DNA of 64,000 nucleotides from Acorus gramineus (lineage: Eukaryota > Streptophyta > Magnoliopsida > Acorales > Acoraceae): NCBI GenBank assembly GCA_030737835.1, contig JAUJYN010000069.1:275576-339575 (forward strand). The letters are read 5' to 3'. Below are positions 11,460 through 21,301 of the stretch, in pieces. The notes below the pieces were generated by a model that searched no databases, had not been told where the DNA came from, and was given only the letters and a program-made list of their open reading frames with translations. A program made the position numbers and the translations under genes. Position 1 is the first letter of the stretch. Every line of letters begins with the position of its first letter.

Positions 11460-14400
11460 ATGTCAGAAACCAACGGCAACCCTACTCTTCCGACACCGGC
11501 GGCTTCGAAGGTATCTCGTCAGTCTACTTCGTCATTTATCTATGAGGGCATCTTGGGGGCCGCTCCTGCTACGAAAGACAACGACCTTCTAAGCAGTGTT
11601 ATCAACCGAAAGGCCGAGGACATCATCTTCCTCCTATTGTTGCTACGACTGCTACTTCGATTGCCTCCATTCAGTCACACTCGGATATGCTTGTCCAGAT
11701 CAGTCAGCGCCTAGACCACCTGATTCTGCAGCAGTCACTTTCTGGTGCTTCTACTCCCTTTGCCTTGTCTTCTACTATGGGTACTCCTGCTTATTGGATT
11801 TTTATTCGGGTGCCTCACATCACATGACTCCTGATAGTTCTATCCTCACTGCATGCTCACCTGCACCCTCACACCTCCCTTCGATTCATACTGCTAATGG
11901 CTCTCCTTTAGTCATCACGCAGTGTGGATCGATCACCACCACATCCCACCCTACTGGCCGCCTTTCATTACCATTTGTTTTGCATGCTCCTGAGCTTTGC
12001 ATGAATCTTGTGTCTATTAGTAGATTGTGTGATTCTGGATTCACCATTACCTTTACCTCTTCTGGGTGTTCTGTGCAGGATCCACGTTCAGGGCAGAGGA
12101 TTGGTGTTGGTCGTCGGATTGGCGGACTGTATTATGTGGAGTATCTTTATCTTCCTGTACCTGATCCCTCAGTTTTCTGTGGCACTGTCACCTCTGATAC
12201 TGACTTGTGGCATAAGAGGTTAGGTCATGTTTCTGAATCTCGTCTTAAAGACCTTATTAAGTCTGGTGATTTAGGTCATGTTTCTTTCTCTCCTCTTTCT
12301 GTTTGTGAGGGCTGTAAATTAGCCAAACCTGTTGCTACTCCATTCCATTCTAGTAATCATCAGTCCTCTAGTCCATTTGAGCTTGTTCATTCTGATATCT
12401 GGGGTCCTTCTCATATCACGTCAAAGTGGTTTTTCGTATTATATCAGTTTTATTGATGACTATTCTCGCTTTACCTGGATTTATTTATTGCGTCATCGAT
12501 CTGAGGTCCCAAAGATATATGAGGTCTTTACCACTATGATTCACACCCAGTTTCAGACTCGTATCAAAATCTTTAGGTCTGATTGTGCTCGAGAATATAT
12601 TTCTTCCACGATGCGTTCTCTTCTTCAATCTCATGGCACTCTCTTTCAGCAATCATGCCCTTATACTCATGAGCAGAATGGTGTTGCTGAAAGAAAACAT
12701 CGCCATATTCTTGAGACCGCTCGTTCCCTCTTACTTTCTTCTTCAGTCCCCAGCACATACTGGGCTGAGGCTGCTCTTCTATCTGTTCATCTTATCAATA
12801 TCACTCCCTCTTCTGTCCTCTCCGGTATGACTCCTCATGAGCGCCTTTACTCCTCCAAACCTGATTATAGCAGACTTCGCACTTTTGGATGTACTTGTTT
12901 CGTGCTTCTCCCTCCTCATCAACGCACTAAGTTGGCCGCTCGGTCAGTTAAGTGTGTATTCTTGGGGATTAGTTTCGAACACAAGGGATATCGCTGCTAC
13001 GATCCTATTGGAGATCGTTTTTGGATAGCTCGTCATGTGTCATTTGTCGAAGATGTTCCCTATTTTTCTTCTACACCCACTGCCTCCTCTCCTCCGGTGC
13101 CTTCTCCTGTTCAGGCCTCTCCTATTGAGTCTCTACCTCTTCTCGGGCCGTCTGTTCTGCTTGAGCCCACTCCTAGTTCTGTTCTCCCTGAGTCTCATCT
13201 TGGCATTCCCACTGCTGACTCTCCTGGTTCTTCGTCTCCTCTTCACACTCCTGCAGCCAACTGGTCCTCCCTGTTCTCCTCCTATTGTGTCTCCTCTTGC
13301 TCCTTCCGCAGATGACTCCGCTGGTACTCCGTCTTCCACGGCTAACACACCTCCCTCTGATGTGGATCCTCGTCCCTTGACTCGCTACCCTCAGCGTGAA
13401 CGTCATCCGCCTGATCGTTTCAGTTTTGACTCTGGACCACTTGACCGATTTGGCTTTGCATCAGTGAGTACCTATTCTCCAGAATTCCAGGCCTATCTCA
13501 CCGCTATACATGCCCATCGTGAGCCCCGATCTTATCGAGAGGCAGTCGAGTACCCTGAGTGGCAGCAGGCCATGGCTGAGGAGTTTCAGGCGTTTGAGCA
13601 GACACAGACCTGGGATGTTGTTCCCCTTCCGGATGGTGTTACCCCTATCAGCTGCAAGTGGATTTTCAAGATCAAGCATCGCCCTGATGGTTCCATTGAA
13701 CGACATAAGGCTCGTCTTGTTGCCAGAGGTTTCACTCAAGAGTATGGCATTGACTATGAGGAGACCTTTGCTCCTGTTGCTCAGATGACTACTGTTCGCA
13801 CCCTTCTCGCCGTTGCTGCTGTTCGTCGCTGGCCTCTCTTTCAGATGGACGTGAAGAATGCTTTTCTTCATGGTGATTTATCTGAGGTTGTTTATATGCA
13901 ACCACCTCCAGGTCTCAGCACTCCTCCTCAGCATGTTTGTCGTCTTCGGCGGGCTATATACGGACTGAAACAAGCTCCTCGTGCCTGGTTTGAGCGTTTT
14001 CGCAGTGTTATTCTGACAGCTGGTTTTGTTGAGAGCCACCAGGACCACTCTATGTTTGTGCGATCCTCATCGCAGGGGCGGGTAATCCTTCTTCTGTATG
14101 TTGACGACATGATTATAACTGGCGATGACTCCGCTGGTATTACTCGGGTCAAGAATCACCTCAGTCGACAGTTTCAGATGAAAGATCTTGGTACTCTTCG
14201 CTACTTCCTTGGTCTCGAGATTGCACAGAGTGATCGTGGGATTCTGCTTTCTCAACAGAAGTATACAGCTGACATTTTAGAGCGTGCTGCTCTCCGATAC
14301 CCGCAGTGCGGATACTCCTCTCGAGCTTAATGTGAAGCTTCGTCCTACGGATGGTGAGCTCCTCTCAGATCCTACTCGATACAGACAGATCGTGGGTCAG

Positions 14401-15028
14401 CTTGTGTATCTCTGCATCACTAGACCTGACATTGCTCATGCCGTCAGTATTGTTAGTCAGTTTGTCTCGGCTCCTCGATCAGTGCATTATGGTGCTCTTA
14501 TGCGAATTCTTAGATATTTGCGTGGTACTATCACTAGATCGATCTATCTGTCATCCTCTTCGACTCTGGTTCTCAGGGCTTACACTGATGCTGATTGGGC
14601 TGGAGACCCGACCACTAGACGCTCCACCACTGGTTTCTGCATATTTCTCGGAGATTCTATCATCTCTTGGCGCAGCAAGAAACAGGAGGTTGTTTCTCTT
14701 TCCAGCACTGAGGCTGAATATCGAGCCATGGCTATCACCACCAAGGAGATTGTTCATCTCAGATCTAGGAGTTACTATGACTGGTCGTACTCCTCTTCAC
14801 TGTGATAACCGGTCTGCTATTCAGATTGCTAGCAATCCGGTCTTTCATGAGAGGACCAAACACATTGAGATCGATTGTCACTTCGTTCGTCAGCACTTTC
14901 TTGCAGAGACATTATCGCTTCCGCATATCTCCTCTGCTGAGCAGCTTGCTGATTTCTTTACGAAGTCACATCCAATTCCTCGATTTCAGTTTCTTCTTCG
15001 CAAACTCACTTTGTATGATCCACCGTGA
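11460..15028 (+). pseudogene. Copia gag-pol remnant, frame-scrambled
   Basis: A gag start (ATG 11460) runs only about 50 codons; the capsid region and the CCHC zinc knuckle are missing. The protease motif near 11810 is damaged by a frame change. Further along are a GAG-pre-integrase domain (DLWHKRLGH at about 12205, CEGCKLAKP at about 12310), the integrase core (HSDIWGP, RSDCAREY, NGVAERKHR), reverse transcriptase with YVDDM at 14097-14111, and RNase H ([17 protein letters not shown]). The reading frame changes near 12420, 13300, 14285 and 14770, besides breaks in gag. No single polyprotein can be translated. Confidence 0.9.
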
Positions 15029-15041
15029 GTTTGAGGAGGGC

Positions 15042-15176
15042 TGTTAGATTATATGTGTTATCTTATAATGTGTGTAGTGTATTACACGTGTAACTCCTAG
15101 ACATTTGTATATATAAAGGGATTAACCCCTAAGTGGAATACAAGGATTCCCATTATTTTATTCTCTGTTTCTATCA
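15042..15176 (+). repeat. 3' LTR of the Copia element
   Basis: This 135-bp LTR is identical to 10353-10487 and is followed by the GTGAT target-site duplication. Confidence 0.95.
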
Positions 15177-15851
15177 GTGATAATTGCCCCTACTCAAACA
15201 AGTTTCCTAAGAGGTTCAAACAATTTACTTCCAGGATACAACAAACTCATTGAGTCTGCAGATAGCAACTCTGAATAACTCTCACGAGACTTAGAAACTG
15301 ATTTTTCTGATGATTGATCTGTTAAATGAACATATTTATATAGTGTTTGAAGGGTTGCCTTTGCAACCTGTCAAAATTCAGTTGTTGGTTGTTGTGGGGA
15401 AAGGGTGTTTGTTAGAGAGTTTTCTGAAGGGATGCATACCAAGTGAAAGAGACTCTTGTATACCAAGTTCAAAATTCAAAAACAAAAGGAACAGTCAGAA
15501 AAAATAAAAATAATACCTTATTATTTTTACTCGCACATGCGCACACGTGCTAAGTGCACCTAACAATGAGCCTACGCATGCGGACGTGTACGTGCTTACA
15601 TGCGTAAGCGTGTGTGGACCACTTTTTCTTTTGCCTTTTTTAGACACCAATAAAGTAGTGGGCCAATATATAAGTTGAAAATTTCTTTTTCCACTTCCAA
15701 TGTAGAATTATGTTTTAAGTCTCTCAAAGTCTCCAACCTATTACAATCTATTTAACAGTGGTGACGGAGTCCGAGGCGACGTGGAGCTGCAAGAGGACTA
15801 AGGTGGTGAGGTTTCCTGTTTTTCTTAGGATTGGGAGGGTGGGTGTCTGAG

Positions 15852-16612
15852 TGGAATGTTGTAAACTTGAGTATCAGAAACTTTGTAAACTTGAGTATCA
15901 GAAACTGTGTCAGGTTATGATCATCTGCTATAGACATGTTTATTGCAATTTAAATTTACAGATTATAGATTATAATTTATAATTATAGATTATAACTATT
16001 CTGATAAGTTGTAGAGATTTTGCTGTAACTGTTTAAAAGCAGTAAATAAGTAGTAGTGTATGTTTGTTTAATAAGTTATAAAACAGCTTTTTACTATACA
16101 ATTGTCAAAAATACCCTTAAATTGTAGAAGTAAAAAAATTGATTTATGTTTGATAAAATAAGTTGATTTTTACATATAAAATTAATTTTATAAATATTTT
16201 TAAAAAAATCAAATTAACATAAATATTAAACAATATTTTTTCAAATATTACATTTTAGAATTTAATAAATTAAGTGACAAATAGAATTATAAAAAAAATT
16301 GATAATGCATTTTTTGTTATAGTAAAATATTGAGAATTTGAAAGGTGGTTTAGTGACTTTTAGTGTAATAGTCAAAAAATAGATACACATATTATTAGTA
16401 AAAATGATTAAGGGCACGAGTGTCCAAGGGAAAAAAAATTTAATGCAATTTATAAGCTATAATCTCAAAAGCATCTCTTTCCCAGCTTACAGATTATGAC
16501 TTTTTAAATTGTTTTTAACTTAAATAAGTTTTAATAAATTTAAACAAACATGCAACAACTGTTTATTTAAAACTAAAAGCTATAATCTACCGCTTATAAA
16601 TTTTAACAAAGG
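15852..16612. other. Downstream flank of the methyltransferase pseudogene
   Basis: No gene is present. A 26-bp direct repeat lies right after the pseudogene stop (around 15862-15905). The rest is AT-rich and shows nothing recognisable. Confidence 0.5.
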
Positions 16613-17571
16613 GAGCGTTTGGATGTGGGTTTACAAACCCTGCTTTTTATATAAAGCTGATTTTTTTTATAGCTTTTGAATTTCACTTTTTTACATGGCT
16701 TTTCAAATAATCTTCAAAATCGTGTTTGGTAAATAATGACAAGGAAGATTTTAAAATTCTAGAATTAATAAAATGTTTGGTAACTAATTAGTAACACAGC
16801 TTATGAAAATACAAAATTACAGTTTTGTCCTCATTCATTTTCCAAATCCTACAACTAAACTCATGAATATACCCGCATAAAAATAAACCATAGAACATGA
16901 AATCTTAAAGAATCCATGAAAAACTAATCCAACAAAACCCACACAAAAAAATAAACCATAAAACATGAAACCTGAAAAATCCATGAAAAACTAATTCAAC
17001 AAAACCCACACAAAAATAAACCATAAAACATGAAATCCTAAAGAATCCATGAAAAACTAATCCAACAAAACATGAAACCCTAAAGAACCCATTAAGCAAA
17101 TCCCCGAGGAAATTAAAAAGCGAAGAGAGAGATGAGAGAAAAATGGAAGAGAGAGAGGGGTTATGAAAGCCACTAAACATTAAACATTTACCTTCAAGGA
17201 TTAAGCCACCACCAGCACCACAAAAGAATGAGATCATAGAGACCATAGATAGTGAGGGTTTCTAAGGAGTGAAAAAAAAAATGAAATGAGGAGAGAGATT
17301 GTTGGGTTTTTCTTTTTGTTTATATAAAATGGTAAATACTAATAACTGACAAGGGTATAATTGTCCATTCCATCCACTTTTTTGGTAAAGTTTGTGGGAA
17401 GCGGCCCTTCCGTCCCTTTTCTCAATGAGCTTGTTATAATACATGTATAACTATAATATGTGGCTTTTAATTAAGTTTAGAGCTTATTTTACTGTTTGGT
17501 AACATATTAACAATAATTAGATTCTTGCAAACCCATAATCCTTCCAAACCCACATCCAAACGCCCCCAAAC
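16613..17571. mobile_element. DNA-transposon-like element with 22-bp inverted ends
   Basis: GCGTTTGGATGTGGGTTT occurs in the first 22 bp and, inverted, in the last 22 bp (about 17550-17571). The arms differ at one position (GGGAGCG versus GGGGGCG). The size is about 960 bp with no transposase frame. The flanks allow only an AAA target duplication, so the superfamily is not settled. It inserted in the duplicated methyltransferase 3' flank, which continues at 17574. Confidence 0.65.
16884..17075. repeat. Three tandem units of about 65 bp
   Basis: A unit starting AATAAACCATA and containing AATCCATGAAAAACTAA repeats at about 16885, 16951 and 17016. The minus-strand open frame over it (Phe/Cys/Gly-rich repeats) is a product of the repeat and is not a protein gene. 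Confidence 0.8.
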
Positions 17572-18520
17572 ATGTACTATGTCATGTTGGGACTTGTCTT
17601 AATTAGCTTAACATATTATATAACAACTTTTTCTTGGTGATGTCCCAAAAATACTGAAAAGAAATCTACATTAAAACCATCTATATCCTGATATTTTAAT
17701 GTATGGCGTCTCGTAAACCCCAAAGCGTCGCAGTAAATGCCCCAAAGGTCGGATCTAGACCGCCACGCGTAAACACTCCAACAGACACCTCGAGCGGCCA
17801 AGTCATTCTACGTCATGATATGAAGTACAAGCTGATAGGCCATATCTTCCCATATTCCATAGTGGATCGACGCGCACTAGTAAGGGGGATCAAGGGATAG
17901 CACGTGTACTGTAGATGTAAATTCTTTTGTCCTTTCGAAATTCTTTCGCCCTAACACAGATGTTCACGTGGAGGAAGGGAAACATGCGCGAATCTCAGAC
18001 CCACCATTTACATCAAAATAGAAGGATATAGATGGTTTTAATGTAGATTTCTTTTCAACAAACCTCCCCCTTGTCATGAGCCCCTCCAAGCTAACCGAGT
18101 CCCAGGAGAGCATGCCTGGGCCCCAGCTTCTATCCCGTTTGAGTAGTAACATAAACTATTTCAGAATAGATAATTACTCCAGCATAGATAATTATGTATC
18201 AGTGAAATAATCATTTTCTAGTTTTTTTATTATTATTCTCGTTTGAAAACATAATAACTAAATTTTTATATTTTTGTTGGCAATAAAATATAAATAAAAA
18301 TTTTTAATAAGTAAAAAAAGAAAAAGATTTGACAATGAGAACTCTCTTTTATTACTTGAATAGATTGGGTGGAATAATAACGCAATTTTAAGGCAAAACT
18401 TTATTGGTATACTTATTTTCACAAATTCAAATATAGTTATACCACGTATTTTTTACAAACAAACAAATTTTTAGATTTATCCACACTTATTCTACCCTAT
18501 TCCACGTATCCTTCATTCCA
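17572..18520. other. Non-coding stretch with a 35-bp perfect inverted repeat
   Basis: 17574-17690 is homologous to 55564-55680, the methyltransferase 3' flank. The segment at about 17656-17689 is repeated in perfect inverted orientation at about 18022-18056. The roughly 330 bp between has short GC-richer open frames with no recognisable domain. 18130-18520 is an AT-rich MITE-like block related to 1305-1635. Confidence 0.55.
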
Positions 18521-18525
18521 AACCC

Positions 18526-20831
18526 TAACGTAGCAAAAAACTGATAAGAAGATCCAACAATCGTTGAGATCTCATAAGTTCCTTGAATCCACTCCACAAG
18601 GAAGAAAACTCAAAACAGAGAAAATTTGAAATATTATTGATAATAAACTATCAACCCTAAATTACAAGTCTGCTATTTATACTAAAAACATAAAATTAAA
18701 AAATTACTAAAAATAGTAAAATTCGAAAACTAATTTTTCTGATTCTATGAAATCCTAAATGATCATAGGAATTGATAAAAATAAATTCTGATCTGTTATG
18801 ATTGAGATATCACAAATCTAAAACTTACTAAAAATAGTAAAATCTCTAATTTTAAATCTTAAATAAATGAATTTTTGAATTTTTGAAAAATAAGAATTGT
18901 TAGTTGTATAACAACTAATCCAGAATATCTCCTTGATAAATTTCACCATGTAAAATTTTGTGCGATTCTGAGATCGTGACCATTGATTTATAACTTATTT
19001 GGTGGACCTCAATTGGTGGTCCCATCTGCATAATCTATCCTACATCAGACTCCTCTTCTTCAAAAGAACTCGTCATCGAGTTTTTCTGCTCTTCGATTGA
19101 TGTTTCCTTGCAGACGTTTTCTTGATTTCAAATTTCTTTTCAATCAAATCGATCATATAGAAAGTTGAATGCACGTCAATTTGTAGCCCAAACCTCTTCA
19201 CCATTGTAGTAGTCGCAAAGTCTTCATCGTTATCATTGTTGATGATGGCATCCAAAACACTCTTGTTGATATATAGTGCATATATCCTGCAACACGAGCT
19301 TCTGTAGGGACTCTTCCATCTTGGGGGACCGTGAAACAACTCCTCTTGTTCTCCTCCAATAACATCTTCAGAATCACCAGAGAAAACAACATCATCTGCT
19401 TCTTTATTGCTCATGTCCTCATTGATCTCTAATTCAACGATGAAGTTGATCCACTCTCCTTCTTCTACGAACTCGGTGCCATCATATATATCATCATCGT
19501 CAGCTGTGTTGTTACTTTTGTCCTCATCAATATCTGATTCAACTAGATGTTGATCATAGGATTCGATATTCGGACTCTTTTGATTTTTTGAAGGACTTTC
19601 TTTGGCCACCTCCATCGATCCATCAACCATAACCTGCACGCTTGATCTCTCTAATTGTGATTCCACCATTGCGGCTTGGCGACAATTTTGATACAATTGG
19701 GGCACATATCTTTGATAATTTGGTGGTAGAAATTGATCTATGAGGAGTTGTTTCATCTCCTCCATGTACGAATAATTGTCTTCCCTTGTCGCTGTCGAGT
19801 CTTCTGGAGTTGATCCCACCAAACTGTGGCACTGCTCTTCAACAAAAAAGCCACCAATTTGATCATCTTTTCTTCTGGGACATCCATCATCTCAAAGAAT
19901 CTTTCGACTTCTGAGATCCAATCGAGAAAATCCTCGATCAACATATTACCATTGAAGTACAGAATATCCGCCTTCAATCGATAATCATTGTGTTCCATAC
20001 GCCGCCCTCTTCGCTGAGATACTTAAAATTCATCACCTTCATCCTCCGATTCTTCCTCATTATCAGTTTGATAACGAGGAGGACGTCAAACGATATTCTG
20101 AGCAATAGGTCGGCCTTGGGCAACTCCCTTGACGCGTCTGCTATCACCTTCTGGATAACTGTTATTGGCGTTGAGGTTCAGTCCAGCGATCATCGTGCAG
20201 ATCTCTCGCATTTGATCGCGTTGTTCCACGATCGACTTCCACATATCCTCCAATCCACGACCAGCATCATCAGATTGGTTATTCCTCTCTTCGTTATTTG
20301 CCATCATCGCTCTGATACCACCTAACGCAACCAAAAACTGATAAGAAGATCCAACAATCGTTGAGATCTCATAAGCTCCTTGAATCCACAAGGAAGAAAA
20401 CTCAAAATAGATAAAATTTGAAATATTATTGATAATAAACTATCAATCCTAAATTACAAGTCTGCTACTTATATTAATAACATAAAATTAAAAAATTACT
20501 AGAAATAGTAAAATTCAAAAACTAATTTTTCTGATTTTATGAAATCCTAAATGATCATAGGAATTGATATAAATAAATTCCGATCTGTAATGATTGAGAT
20601 ATCACAAATCTAAAACTTACTAAAAATAGTGAAATCTCTAATTTAAAAGCCTAAATAAATGAATTTTTGAAAAATAAGAATGGTTAGTTGTATAGCAATT
20701 AATCCAGAATATCTTCTTGATAAATTTCACTATGTAAAATTTCATGTGATTCTGAGATCAGGACCATTGATTTGTAATTTATTTGGTGAACCTCAATTAA
20801 TGATCCCATCTGCATAATCTGTCCTACATCA
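18526..20831 (-). mobile_element. Non-autonomous Ty3/Gypsy LTR retrotransposon
   Basis: TSD AACCC lies at 18521-18525 and 20832-20836. LTRs are 18526-19047 and 20323-20831; on the minus strand they begin TGATGTAGG and end GCGTTA. The primer-binding site (TGGTATCAGAGC type) is next to the 20323 boundary, and a polypurine tract abuts 19047. The LTRs have many differences, so the insertion is old. The 1.3-kb interior has a gag-like region and no reverse transcriptase, RNase H or integrase. It needed an autonomous partner. Confidence 0.9.
19073..20307 (-). pseudogene. Gypsy gag remnant
   Basis: The minus-strand frame starts near 20307 (MANNEERNNQSDD...), meets in-frame stops near 20086 and near 20030, and continues with a Ty3/Gypsy retrotrans_gag domain ([20 protein letters not shown]..., AVWWDQL-type core, FLPPNYQRY). 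There is a 1-bp frameshift near 19765. The C-terminal part is acidic and ends in a protease-like region in which the expected D-S/T-G triad is not recognisable. It encodes no working product. Confidence 0.8.
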
Positions 20832-20879
20832 AACCCACGCTACAAGTTTGTTGGAATCTTATCTCCGTGTAACCCTAAA

Positions 20880-21043
20880 ATATTGAAAATTTATAATTGG
20901 TTCTTCAAATGTACTCATGACTTGCATGGGAAGCTCTCGTACATTCCCCCCAAAACAAAACAAAAAAGCAAATATGCCACTAAACAATTAAAAGCCATAG
21001 TAATCTTGCTGTTGTCATACGGTTTCACCACCTCTTTATATAT
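20880..21043 (+). promoter_or_regulatory. Orphaned promoter block of DUF247 copy C
   Basis: This is homologous to 1655-1890, 34470-34680 and 40360-40550, with TTTATATATC at 21035-21044. It is separated from its coding exon at 23971 by 2.9 kb of nested LTR elements, so it can hardly serve that exon any longer. Confidence 0.7.
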
Positions 21044-21301
21044 CATCCTGATGTAGGAGCATCTACCACCCTTTGCATCCTAATCTCACCAAATTGGTTT
21101 TGAAGAAAGTGGTTGTTGACTTGACCACTTTGGTAGTTGATATTGGCATTTGCAAGCTCTTGTTAATTGTGTTTTATGTTTTCAAAAGTAGTTAATGTCT
21201 TGTAAATTGTATTATTACATTCCCATGTTTTGGAATTGGAACAAATTCTTGTAATTTGTGGTCAAAGTTTTAAAAAATGTACTTTTGTTTCCATGGCATA
21301 G

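Larger units (their letters stand above)
10353..15176 (+). mobile_element. Ty1/Copia LTR retrotransposon, identical LTRs, defective coding region
   Basis: The full-length structure is readable: TSD GTGAT (10348-10352 and 15177-15181); 135-bp LTRs starting TGTTAG and ending ATCA (10353-10487, 15042-15176), identical over their whole length; a primer-binding site complementary to initiator tRNA-Met at 10488-10499 (TGGTATCAGAGC); and a polypurine tract at about 15030-15040. The order integrase then reverse transcriptase then RNase H is Copia-type. Identical LTRs mean a recent insertion, yet gag is largely deleted and pol runs through several frames. The copy was therefore probably mobilised in trans by a relative. 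Confidence 0.95.
10280..15757. mobile_element. Older insertion in the methyltransferase pseudogene, itself split by Copia
   Basis: The pseudogene is interrupted between two copies of GTGGTGA (10273-10279 and 15758-15764), which look like a 7-bp target-site duplication. Subtracting the Copia element leaves about 0.65 kb of unidentified DNA (10280-10347 and 15182-15757). It has no recognisable domain; a 65-codon frame at 15310-15507 is unremarkable. The termini show no convincing inverted repeat, so the class of this first insertion is open. Confidence 0.5.
9724..15851 (+). pseudogene. SAM-dependent methyltransferase pseudogene, split by nested insertions
   Basis: 9724-10279 and 15758-15851 together match exon 2 of the methyltransferase at 53515-55450. 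The match begins exactly at the exon 2 boundary; no exon 1 is seen upstream. Lesions: TAG at 9799-9801 where the paralogue has AAG; loss of the His codon in the ALHWF motif; a 1-bp deletion near 10135 in the GPVEEEDHTG region; and 5.5 kb of inserted DNA after codons for GEEVV. The C-terminal piece, ending V-R-F-P-V-F-L-R-I-G-R-V, lies at 15791-15843. The methyltransferase 3' flank is also duplicated (17574-17690 matches 55564-55680). It is clearly non-functional. Confidence 0.9.

Noticed and set aside
12573-14255. Several antisense ORFs within the Copia pol region
   Set aside because: They are shadows of the integrase and reverse transcriptase frames, which have clear catalytic motifs on the plus strand.
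16905-17246. Minus-strand Phe/Cys/Gly-rich repetitive ORF
   Set aside because: It follows from the 65-bp tandem repeat in a DNA-transposon-like element; no start context or homology.
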